Source: Dryocola clanedunensis_A (GTDB lineage Bacteria > Pseudomonadota > Gammaproteobacteria > Enterobacterales > Enterobacteriaceae). From it: a stretch of DNA of 64,000 bases. Below, one piece after another: positions 24,918-32,653 of this stretch; position 1 is the first letter of the stretch; each line of letters begins with the position of its first letter. The notes beneath the pieces were generated by a model, which was given only the letters and a program-made list of their open reading frames with translations, was not told the DNA's origin and searched no databases. The DNA lies in NCBI GenBank assembly GCA_038405435.1, contig JBBYHZ010000004.1; one strand, 5' to 3'. The position numbers and the translations under genes are program-made.

Positions 24918-26900
24918 TCAGAACGAGTAATCCACCGCCGCGAAGTAACGACGACCGTCTTCGTTATAGCTGTAGTCGTCGCGGTTCAGGTCTTTGTCCA
25001 GCAGGTTCAGCACGCCCGCGCGAAGCTTGACGTTTTTCGTCGCTTTCCACGCCGCGCCGGTATTCCAGATAACGTAGCCGCCAGGCGTTGCAGCATTCTG
25101 CGTTAACGCACGCTTCTCGCCGGTGTAGTTAGCCGAAACGTAGAATGACCAGTCATCCACCGGCACCCAGTCAACGGTTCCGTTGGCGGTATGGAACCCC
25201 ATGTTTTGCAGCGGCTTGTTGCCGCCGTCGCTGAGATCGCGCCCGTCGTTATAGGTGTAGTTCAGCGTCAGCTTCCACTGGTCGCTGAACGGCACTTTCA
25301 CTTCGGTTTCCACGCCGCGAATGCGCGCCTTGTTGACGTTGTAGTATTTAAAGATCGGATTGCCGTTGCTGTCGAAACCAACGAAGTTCGGGTAAGTCGG
25401 CGCTTCCGTTCTGCTGGCGGTACGGTTGATGCCAATCATATCGTCGACGTTGTTCTGGAAGGCGGTCACGCTGCCCGTTACGCCGTCTAAAATCCCTTCG
25501 TCACCGGCAAAGTACAGGCCCAGCTCGAAGCTTTCGCTGGTTTCCGGCTTCAGATCCGGGCTGCCGATAATCTTACAGCTGCCGCGGCAGGAGTTGCTGC
25601 TCCAGTCCGGGCTAAGCTGCAACAAAGAAGGCGCTTTAAACGCCGTCGCCCAGCCGCCTTTTACCGTAACGGTATCGGTCGCGCTATAGACCAGGTACGC
25701 ACGCGGGCTCCAGTGGTCGCCGTAGGTTTCGTGATCGTCCATGCGCACGCCGGTGGTCAATGACAGCGGCTCGAAGATGCGCCATTCGTCTTCCACAAAC
25801 AGGGCGTACTGGCTGGCGGAGGTGGCGGAACTGCTGCCGCCGGTCAGGTTAACCGGGTCGGTGAGCTTATCGTGACGCCATTCGCCGCCGAAGGTCAGCA
25901 GCTGGTTAATCTCGCCCAGCGGCAGGGTCAGCTTGCCGTCAACGCTGTTGTTGCGGGCGGTAATAGGATCGCTGTTGCCGGGGTTCAGGTTATCCACTTT
26001 GTCGCCGTAGAAGCGCAGCTCGGTATTACCGTAGTCCCAGCGGCCGTTGTGGGAAAGAGAGTAGTCCTGGCGCTCCATGCGGTTTTTGTTCAGCGAGTCG
26101 GAATCGCGGTCCTGGCGGTCAAAGCCGTAGCCAAAAAGAACTTCCTGATTATCCGTTGGCGTCAGCGTGAACTCCGTGCTGGCGCCGCGCGTGGTGTAGC
26201 CTTCAATGCGCGGCGTTTCGCCAGAAGCGGCCGTATCGGACGGCTCCTGCTTATCTTTTTCACGCTTGCCGAGGTTGCCGTACACTTTTACGCCCAGCAG
26301 GTCGTCAATCAGCGGCCCGCTGGTAAAGAAGTTGCCGTTATAGGCATCACCGCGATCGCGGTTTTCCTGAATGGTTGAATCCAGAGAGACGGTGCCGTGC
26401 CACGCCTTGCCCACTTTGCGGGTGATAATATTCACCACGCCGCCCAGCGCATCGGAACCGTACAGGGAGGACATCGGGCCGCGCACCACTTCGATACGCT
26501 CAATGGCATCCACCGGGATCCAGTTGAGGTCGAAGTCGTTGTGGCGGAAGACGGCGTTGCGGGAGTTGACCCGCTTGCCATCCACCAGGATCAGCGTATA
26601 GCTGCTGCTCAGGCCGCGAATGCTGACGCCCTGGCGGTTATCGCCCTCGTTGGTCAGCTGCACGCCGGGCACTTCCTGGAGCACGTCTTTCAGGTTCTGA
26701 ATCGGTTTCTTTTGCAGGTCTTCCTGCGTGATTACGCTGATACTGGCGGGGGCATCTTTGAGGTTTTGTTCGGTCGCTGAAGCGGTCACAACCACGGTGT
26801 CTTCACGACTCTCTTCGCGCTCAACCGCTGCGGCTGGAAACGCCAGCGTGATAACCGACGCGCACAGTCCTCCCCGGACGATGGGATTCAACCTTAACAT
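24918..26900 (-). CDS. cirA: TonB-dependent catecholate siderophore receptor CirA
   Basis: About 660 residues from the ATG at 26900 (MLRLNPIVRGG...); E. coli CirA has 663. After a signal peptide ending near AAAV, a TonB box (DTVVVTAS) and a plug domain (LKDAPASISVITQEDLQ) come first. The 22-strand barrel ends in an aromatic residue (RRYFAAVDYSF). It imports iron-loaded dihydroxybenzoyl compounds and is a receptor for colicin I and some microcins. A perfect Fur box overlaps its promoter. Longer starts (26915 or further) have no good ribosome binding site. Confidence 0.95.
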   Translation of the reverse strand: MLRLNPIVRGGLCASVITLAFPAAAVEREESREDTVVVTASATEQNLKDAPASISVITQEDLQKKPIQNLKDVLQEVPGVQLTNEGDNRQGVSIRGLSSSYTLILVDGKRVNSRNAVFRHNDFDLNWIPVDAIERIEVVRGPMSSLYGSDALGGVVNIITRKVGKAWHGTVSLDSTIQENRDRGDAYNGNFFTSGPLIDDLLGVKVYGNLGKREKDKQEPSDTAASGETPRIEGYTTRGASTEFTLTPTDNQEVLFGYGFDRQDRDSDSLNKNRMERQDYSLSHNGRWDYGNTELRFYGDKVDNLNPGNSDPITARNNSVDGKLTLPLGEINQLLTFGGEWRHDKLTDPVNLTGGSSSATSASQYALFVEDEWRIFEPLSLTTGVRMDDHETYGDHWSPRAYLVYSATDTVTVKGGWATAFKAPSLLQLSPDWSSNSCRGSCKIIGSPDLKPETSESFELGLYFAGDEGILDGVTGSVTAFQNNVDDMIGINRTASRTEAPTYPNFVGFDSNGNPIFKYYNVNKARIRGVETEVKVPFSDQWKLTLNYTYNDGRDLSDGGNKPLQNMGFHTANGTVDWVPVDDWSFYVSANYTGEKRALTQNAATPGGYVIWNTGAAWKATKNVKLRAGVLNLLDKDLNRDDYSYNEDGRRYFAAVDYSF

Positions 26901-27017
26901 TCCTTTTCTCTCCATGAGGTAAATACAACAAAGTCTTACGTTGAATGCGCTCACATTCCTTGCTGCGCCATCCGCTACTTTGGCGGGCGGCTGCGGTCGT
27001 GCTAAAAAACTGCCGAC

Positions 27018-27046
27018 ACCATAAATTAAATGATAATGATTATCAA
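27018..27046 (-). promoter_or_regulatory. cirA promoter (-35 TTGATA, -10 TATGGT)
   Basis: The two boxes are separated by exactly 17 bases and the -35 overlaps the Fur box, which fits iron repression. Confidence 0.6.
27031..27045. promoter_or_regulatory. Fur box of cirA
   Basis: TGATAATGATTATCA is a perfect 7-1-7 inverted repeat of the Fur recognition unit. Confidence 0.92.
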
Positions 27047-27100
27047 TTGAATTGTTAATATTTACTACGGAGGGGGGAATGATGGAGAGAGGGGTAAAGA

Positions 27101-27125
27101 AAAGGGCGCGAAAATCGCGCCCTTT
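27101..27125 (-). terminator. Rho-independent terminator of lysP
   Basis: AAGGGCGCG and CGCGCCCTT form a stem around a 5-base loop with T-rich flanks on both strands. It lies just after the lysP stop and before the cirA promoter. Confidence 0.85.
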
Positions 27126-27139
27126 TTCACCGGTAAAGC

Positions 27140-28609
27140 TTATTTCTTAACGCTTGCCGGGAAGGTCATTTCGCTGTACTTCACGAAACGCGTGCCCTTG
27201 GTGATCCTGTAGCCGAACCAGATGGCGAGGAACAGCGGGATGCCGATATAGGTCGCCATGACGCCGCCCCAGTCTATGGTATCGGCCAGGAATGCTTCGT
27301 AGTTCTGGCCCAGCGTGATGATCAGGCACAGCACGAAGGCGAACATTGGCCCCAGCGGGAAGAAGCCGGAGACGTACGGCAGATCTTTAATGTCGTAGCC
27401 CTGCTTCACGTAGCCGCGACGGAAACGGTAGTGGCTGATGGCAATGCCCAGCCAGGCAATGAACCCGGTCATCCCCGAGGTGTTAAGCAGCCACAGGTAA
27501 ACGGTCTGGTTGCCGAACATGGAGGTCAGGAAGCACAGCGCGGCAATCACGGTGGTTGCATAGAGCGCGTTACGCGGTACGCCGCCTTTAGAAAGCTTAG
27601 AGAAGATACGCGGCGCTTTGCCATCGCACGCCAGGGTGTAAAGCATACGGGTGGACGCATACATGCCGGAGTTGCCCGCAGACAGCACCGCGGTCAGGAT
27701 CACGGCGTTCATGATTGCCGCCGCTGACAGCAGGCCAGCGTGCTGGAAGACCAGGGTGAACGGGCTGACGCCGATGTCTTTCACGTCGTTACGCAGCAGG
27801 CTCGGATCGGTATAAGGAATGATCAGGCTGATAATCAGGATGGCGAACACGTAGAACAGCAGGATACGCCAGAATACCTGACGCACCGCGCGGGGAATGT
27901 TCTTGCCGGGATCTTCAGACTCGCCCGCGGCAATACCAATCAGCTCGGTACCCTGGAAGGAGAAGCCGACTATCATCGCCACCCCAATCATCGCCGAGAA
28001 GCCGCCCGCGAACGGCGCATCGCCAATCGACCAGTTGCTCCAGCCCGCAGGCTGCTCGCCTTTGAAAATGCCGAAGATCATCAGTACGCCAACCGCAATA
28101 AAGATGATGACGGTGGTCACCTTGATCAGTGAGAACCAGTATTCCGCTTCGCCAAAGCCTTTTACGGAGATGTAGTTGAGCAGGAACATGATGCCGAGGA
28201 ACAGCGCGCTCCAGATCCAGCCCGGGGTGTCCGGGAACCAGTAGTTCATCACCAGCTGCGAGGCCACGAGGTCAACGGCGATGGTCACCGCCCAGTTGTA
28301 CCAGTAGTTCCAGCCCAGCGCGAAGCCGAAGCCTTCTTCTACGTACTGCTGACCATAGGTCGCAAAGGAGCCGGAGACCGGCATATAGGCAGCCAGTTCG
28401 CCCAGGCTGGTCATCAGGAAGTAGACCATCAGGCCGATGAGCATGTAGGACAACAGCGCGCCGCCGGGGCCCGCCTGAGAAATGGTCGCCCCAGAGGCGA
28501 CAAAAAGCCCCGTGCCGATGGAGCCGCCAATGGCGATCATCGTCAGGTGGCGCGCTTTTAGCTCACGACGTAAGCCAGGCGCTTGTGTGGTTTTATCTTG
28601 AGAAACCAT
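27140..28609 (-). CDS. lysP: Lysine-specific permease LysP
   Basis: 489 residues from the ATG at 28609 (MVSQDKTTQAPGLRREL), exactly the E. coli LysP length; a further 31 upstream in-frame residues are not conserved. It is an APC-family transporter with 12 helices, and the motif IAIGGSIGTGLFVASG near 26-41 lines the substrate site. It imports lysine with protons and acts as the lysine co-sensor of CadC. In K-12 the next gene is yeiE; here a 13.4-kb block intervenes. Confidence 0.97.
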   Translation of the reverse strand: MVSQDKTTQAPGLRRELKARHLTMIAIGGSIGTGLFVASGATISQAGPGGALLSYMLIGLMVYFLMTSLGELAAYMPVSGSFATYGQQYVEEGFGFALGWNYWYNWAVTIAVDLVASQLVMNYWFPDTPGWIWSALFLGIMFLLNYISVKGFGEAEYWFSLIKVTTVIIFIAVGVLMIFGIFKGEQPAGWSNWSIGDAPFAGGFSAMIGVAMIVGFSFQGTELIGIAAGESEDPGKNIPRAVRQVFWRILLFYVFAILIISLIIPYTDPSLLRNDVKDIGVSPFTLVFQHAGLLSAAAIMNAVILTAVLSAGNSGMYASTRMLYTLACDGKAPRIFSKLSKGGVPRNALYATTVIAALCFLTSMFGNQTVYLWLLNTSGMTGFIAWLGIAISHYRFRRGYVKQGYDIKDLPYVSGFFPLGPMFAFVLCLIITLGQNYEAFLADTIDWGGVMATYIGIPLFLAIWFGYRITKGTRFVKYSEMTFPASVKK

Positions 28610-29059
28610 AGAATATTGCGGTCCATCCAAAAAATGAGGCGAGATTGTAGCAAAACAACCCGCGACATATAGCGTAAATGACGGGTTATAAGAGAGCTTC
28701 ATGATCGACGGCGGATTATAAGTAAAGCACTTATCGGTGGCTTTACCCGCATTTCTGGCTATCTTTTAGACAGCGGCCTCGCGCGGCTTCAGGGCTGTCT
28801 TATTTTTGACATCCTTTCCTGCTTATTCTGAGCCCGGTGCAATAAAGCGGATCGCAGCAAAGCCGCTGATATAACTTAGCAACGCCTGTTAATCCGATCG
28901 GATATATCCTGCTGATTTAGTTGGTAATGATAATTATTATGTTATTATCATATATTCATGACGTTAATCATTTCAGTCACCCCATGCGGTCTGACTGATT
29001 GATGCTGTGCCCGCAGTTTGCGCAGCAGCGCCTGCCAGGCCTGGCCACTGAGGAAGATT
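28610..29059. other. Intergenic region between lysP and the LuxR-type regulator gene
   Basis: About 450 bp without a supportable gene. The left part should hold the lysP promoter. A 12-bp perfect palindrome (ATCCGATCGGAT) lies at 28893-28904. An AT-rich segment at 28921-28950 holds a promoter-like pair and a Fur-like box. The base composition is low in GC compared with the genes to its right. Confidence 0.55.
28921..28948 (+). promoter_or_regulatory. Putative promoter with Fur-like box ahead of the response regulator gene
   Basis: TTGGTA and TATTAT are separated by 16 bases. TGATAATTATTATGT at 28928-28942, which lies between them, matches the 7-1-7 Fur unit at 13 of 15 positions. Iron control is suggested, not shown. 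Confidence 0.45.
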
Positions 29060-29680
29060 ATGGACCACATCGTTTATGTCGTTGATGATGACCAGTCGGT
29101 CAGGCAATCGATTGTCCGGCTGCTGGACTCGGCGGACTACAGCGCCGCTGATTTCGCCTCCGCCGACGCCTTTCTTGCCCACCCCTTCGCCGACCTGCCC
29201 GGCTGCGTGATTTTAGATATGCAGATGCCCGACAGGGACGGGCTTGAGGTAGTCGAGGCGCTGAAGGCCTGCGGGCGGGAAATGCCGATCATCTTTCTCA
29301 CCGGCTACGGCACCATTCCCCTCTCGGTGCAGGCGATGAAAGCCGGAGCCTGTGAGTTTCTGACCAAGCCGGTCAACGCCGACGATCTGCTCCGCGCGGT
29401 GCAGGAAGCGCTGACGCTGGCGGCGGAAAACTCGGATCGGCTGCGGGATTTTCACAGCCTTAAGCAGCGCCATCTGACCCTCACTCCGCGCGAACAGGAG
29501 GTGCTGGCGCTGACGATTCAGGGACTGCTGAACAAGCAAATTGCCGCCGAGCTGGGGGTAAGCGAAATCACGGTGAAGGTCCATCGCCGCAGGGTGATGG
29601 ATAAAATGCAGGTGCGTTCGCTGGCTGATTTAGTGCGCCACGCCGAACGCCTGAATATCAATAAAGCCAAAGCTTCCTGA
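29060..29680 (+). CDS. FixJ/NarL-type two-component response regulator
   Basis: 206 residues from the ATG at 29060, preceded by GAGGA; upstream in-frame residues lack a ribosome site. The receiver domain (1-120) has the acidic pair in VVDDDQS, phospho-acceptor Asp in CVILDMQMPD (about 53) and Lys in FLTKPV (about 103). A LuxR-type helix-turn-helix (about 140-200) begins LTPREQEVLALTIQGLLNKQIAAELG. It binds DNA when phosphorylated. No kinase gene is adjacent; the large hybrid kinase 7 kb away in the same block is the likely partner, and the 16-bp repeats between the amidohydrolase and cysteine hydrolase genes are its likely target. Both links are inference. Confidence 0.9.
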   Translation: MDHIVYVVDDDQSVRQSIVRLLDSADYSAADFASADAFLAHPFADLPGCVILDMQMPDRDGLEVVEALKACGREMPIIFLTGYGTIPLSVQAMKAGACEFLTKPVNADDLLRAVQEALTLAAENSDRLRDFHSLKQRHLTLTPREQEVLALTIQGLLNKQIAAELGVSEITVKVHRRRVMDKMQVRSLADLVRHAERLNINKAKAS

Positions 29681-29701
29681 AGTCCCGTCGGCTGGAGTAA
29701 A

Positions 29702-29724
29702 GGCAGGGCCTCGTGCGCCCTGCC
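29702..29724. terminator. Stem-loop between convergent genes
   Basis: GGCAGGGC pairs with GCCCTGCC around a 7-base loop. T-tracts are poor on both sides. It lies between the convergent response regulator and hydrolase genes and may end both transcripts. Confidence 0.5.
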
Positions 29725-29734
29725 CTCATTCTGA

Positions 29735-30556
29735 TTAACGTGCCTGCAGGAAGGCCAGCAGATCCTGATTAAGCTGCTCCTGGTGCGTCACCGCGAAGCC
29801 GTGCGGCGCATTCTCATACACCTTCAGCTCCGCTCCGCGAATCGCCTCGGCCGCCGCCCTGCCCGTCGTCTCGAACGGCACGATCTGATCGTGGCTGCCG
29901 TGGATCACCAGCGTCGGCACATCTACTTTCGCCAGATCGTCGCGGAAGTCGGTTTCCGAGAACGCCGTGACGCAGTCAATCGTCCCCTTCAGGGAGGCCA
30001 GAAGCGCGATATTCAGCGTCTGGGTCAGCACGCCCTCGGACACCGTCTGGCCCGCGTTGGTGCCGTAAAACGGCGCGGCAAAGTCGCTGATAAACTGCGC
30101 GCGGTCTTTGCGCAACCCGTCGCGGATACCCTCGAACACCGAAAGGTCAACGCCGTTCGGGTTGGCGGCGCTTTTACCAAATACCGGCGTCACCGCCCCC
30201 AGCAGTACCAGGCCCGCAAGGCGCTCGTTGCCGTAGCGGCCGATATAGCGCGCCACGTCCCCGCCGCCCATGGAGAAGCCGACCAGCGTCACCTCACGCA
30301 GATCGAGCTGGGTGATGAGGTCGTTAATATCCGACGCGAACGTATCATAGTCATAGCCCGTCCACGGCTGCTCTGAACGACCAAAGCCACGGCGGTCGAA
30401 GGCGATAACGCGGTAGCCCCGCTCGGCCAGATAGTTAAGCTGGCTGTCCCACATATCCGCATCCAGCGGCCAGCCGTGGCTGAACAGCACCGGCTTTCCC
30501 GTTCCCCAGTCTTTGTAATAAATCTGCGTGCCGTCTTTGGTTTTGATGGTGCTCAT
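29735..30556 (-). CDS. Alpha/beta hydrolase, non-heme chloroperoxidase/arylesterase type
   Basis: 273 residues. The opening MSTIKTKDGTQIYYKDWGTG and the SHGWPLDADMWD segment are typical of cofactor-free haloperoxidase/esterases. The triad is visible: Ser in VGFSMGGGD (about 96), Asp in HGSHDQIVP and His in APHGFAVTH. Family members hydrolyse esters and can form peracids; the natural substrate is unknown. It is followed 50 bp downstream of the MFS gene on the same strand, so amidohydrolase-DoxX-MFS-hydrolase probably form one minus-strand operon. Confidence 0.85.
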   Translation of the reverse strand: MSTIKTKDGTQIYYKDWGTGKPVLFSHGWPLDADMWDSQLNYLAERGYRVIAFDRRGFGRSEQPWTGYDYDTFASDINDLITQLDLREVTLVGFSMGGGDVARYIGRYGNERLAGLVLLGAVTPVFGKSAANPNGVDLSVFEGIRDGLRKDRAQFISDFAAPFYGTNAGQTVSEGVLTQTLNIALLASLKGTIDCVTAFSETDFRDDLAKVDVPTLVIHGSHDQIVPFETTGRAAAEAIRGAELKVYENAPHGFAVTHQEQLNQDLLAFLQAR

Positions 30557-30607
30557 GGTGTACCCCTATGTTGGTGTGTGTTGTGAACAGGTCGGCGCCC
30601 CGGCGAG

Positions 30608-32236
30608 TCAGGCCGGAGCCACCAGATAACGCACCACGGGACGAGCTTCGCCCTGGTGATAAAGCTGGACGCGGCGTTCAATTTTCCGGTCGTTCATGGT
30701 GTAGCGCTCTTCCTGGCGCAGGTGCTCAACCCACGAGCCGACCAGAAAGGTTTCGACGAAGATGCCCGGCTGCAGAATGTCCTCATACACCGACCAGCTC
30801 ATCGCCCCGCCCCGCCGCCGCACGCGGCGCATATCCTGCATGCAGACCGTAAAGCCACGGGCGTCTTCCGGCCTGATGAGATATTCGTAGCTCACCATCA
30901 CCGGACCGCGATCCAGGCGGACGTCCAGCTCGATTGCCGCCAGGTTGTCGCTGCTGGCCTCAAGATTAAGATCCGGGTCTTTATTCAGCCGCCAGCGAAG
31001 GACGGTGGCGCTGCCGAGCACCATGCCCAGGGCCGCCGCGCAAAGCGAAGCCGCGATGCCGTAGTGGGAGGCGATCTGGCCCCACAGGGCGCTGCCCAGG
31101 GTCATCGACCCGAAGAAAACGGTGAGATAAACCGCCAGCGCGCGGGCCTTCACCCACTTAGCCGCGCTGCGCTGGGCGCCGAGGTTGAGCGTCGAGAGCA
31201 CCGCAATCCAGGAAAATCCGGTAAAAAACTCGCAGGCGTTAAGCAGCCAGAAATGCCGCACGAAGGCCAGAGCGAGCATGGTGGCGGCAAACATCAGGCT
31301 TGCCAGCACCATCAGACGGTCAGGATTAAAATGCGTGCGCAAACGCGGCAGCATCACCGCGCCGAAAATCGCGCCCAGCCCGATAGAGGCCAGCATGATG
31401 CCGTAGCCGCCGGGGCCAAGGCCCAGCTCGCGGCGGGCAACCAGCGGCAACAGCGCCCAGCCCGCGCTGCCAAACAGGAAAAAGGCGACGGTGCGGGCCA
31501 GCACGTTTCGCAACACCGGCGCGGCGTGAACGTAGCGCACCCCGGCGCGCACGGCGGAGAAAAAGTTTTCCGCGGGCAGCCGCTGGACGGCGGGTTCGGT
31601 TTTCCAGCGGTACAGCACCCAGGCCACGCCCAGCACCGACACCGCGTTCAGGGCGAACACGACCCAGGCTCCGGCAAAAGAGAGGATCAGCCCGCCCAGC
31701 GCCGGGCCGATGGCGCGGCTGATGTTAATCCCCAGCGAGTTCAGCGCGATGGCCGCGCCCAAATCCTGTCTGCTCACCAGATCCGGCACGATCGCCTGAA
31801 AAGGCGGGGAGCTCATGGCCGCCCCGGTGCTCATCAAAAAGGCGGCGATCAGCAGTACGGCAGGCGTCACCAGCCCCGCCACCGACAGCAGCGTCAGCCC
31901 GACGGCGGCGATTAAGGTCCACAGCTGGGAAAACAGCAGGTATTTACGTCGGTCAACAATATCCGCCATCACCCCGGACGGCAGCGCGAAGAGAAACATC
32001 GGCAGGCTGCTGGCCGCCTGGATCATCGCCACGGACAGCGGGTCGGCGCTGAGCGTGAGCATCGTCCAGTTCATGCCCACATCGTTCATCCATGAACCGA
32101 TGTTGGAGACGACGGTGGCTATCCACAGCATGCGGAACACCCGCTGGCGCAGCGGCTGCCAGGGGGAACCTGTTACTCCGCCCGCCTCCGTCAGCGCCTC
32201 GGCGCTGACGTGGTGAACCTCATTTACCGTTGCCAT
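30608..32236 (-). CDS. MFS exporter of the MFS_3 (EntS-like) family with C-terminal extra domain
   Basis: 542 residues from the ATG at 32236, which has AGGAG 7 bases upstream. Residues ~20-410 form about 12 helices (IGSWMNDVGMNWTMLTLSAD, MADIVDRRKYLLFSQLW). The last ~110 residues are soluble (SYEYLIRPEDARGFTVCMQD through ARPVVRYLVAPA) and look like the dimeric monooxygenase-type tail often joined to this group. MFS_3 proteins export small molecules; the substrate here is unknown. The start overlaps the DoxX gene end by 17 bp. Confidence 0.82.
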   Translation of the reverse strand: MATVNEVHHVSAEALTEAGGVTGSPWQPLRQRVFRMLWIATVVSNIGSWMNDVGMNWTMLTLSADPLSVAMIQAASSLPMFLFALPSGVMADIVDRRKYLLFSQLWTLIAAVGLTLLSVAGLVTPAVLLIAAFLMSTGAAMSSPPFQAIVPDLVSRQDLGAAIALNSLGINISRAIGPALGGLILSFAGAWVVFALNAVSVLGVAWVLYRWKTEPAVQRLPAENFFSAVRAGVRYVHAAPVLRNVLARTVAFFLFGSAGWALLPLVARRELGLGPGGYGIMLASIGLGAIFGAVMLPRLRTHFNPDRLMVLASLMFAATMLALAFVRHFWLLNACEFFTGFSWIAVLSTLNLGAQRSAAKWVKARALAVYLTVFFGSMTLGSALWGQIASHYGIAASLCAAALGMVLGSATVLRWRLNKDPDLNLEASSDNLAAIELDVRLDRGPVMVSYEYLIRPEDARGFTVCMQDMRRVRRRGGAMSWSVYEDILQPGIFVETFLVGSWVEHLRQEERYTMNDRKIERRVQLYHQGEARPVVRYLVAPA

Positions 32237-32651
32237 ACCGCCACTCCTGTCGTCTGTCCGCGCCAATACGCCAGCCTCCCGGTCCGGTTAGCGCAAGCGT
32301 GGTAAAGATGATGAGCAGCAGCCAGCCGAACTGCCCTTCGGCAACGCTCCAGCCGGGATGCACCACCAGCATCGCCACCAGCAGCACGGCGATGATCGGC
32401 AGGCAGGCCAGGCGCGCCCGGTAGCCGACGATAATAAACAGCGGGCAGATGACCTCGGCGAAAATAGCGGGCAGCAGGCTCATGTACGGCCCCATGCCGA
32501 AAGGATCCTCGATGCGCGTCAGCTCTTCGCTGAAGTGAAACACCTTCGGCAGCCCGTGCACGTAAAGCAGCAGCAGGCTCCCCGCCAGGCGCAGGAAGAA
32601 CAGCCCAAGGTCGATCCGGGGCGGGAAAGAGACGTTCGATGAACTCTTCAT
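32220..32651 (-). CDS. DoxX-family membrane protein
   Basis: 143 residues with four hydrophobic segments and the DoxX pattern LGLFFLRLAGSLLLLYVHGLPK near the start and ALTGPGGWRIGADR at the end. DoxX-like proteins are small membrane proteins linked to redox or thiosulfate oxidation in a few cases; function here is unknown. It starts 2 bp after the amidohydrolase stop (TAATCATG), so it is coupled to it. Confidence 0.85.
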   Translation of the reverse strand: MKSSSNVSFPPRIDLGLFFLRLAGSLLLLYVHGLPKVFHFSEELTRIEDPFGMGPYMSLLPAIFAEVICPLFIIVGYRARLACLPIIAVLLVAMLVVHPGWSVAEGQFGWLLLIIFTTLALTGPGGWRIGADRRQEWRYGNGK

Positions 32652-32653
32652 GA

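Noticed and set aside
24918..26900. cirA as part of the peptide locus, as a microcin receptor
   Set aside because: It has the normal core position beside lysP and its own Fur promoter. There is no link beyond general knowledge that Cir can admit some microcins.
30656..31915. 419-codon open frame opposite the MFS exporter gene
   Set aside because: The same mirror effect; the product is low-complexity (RQHH-type) and has no start signal.
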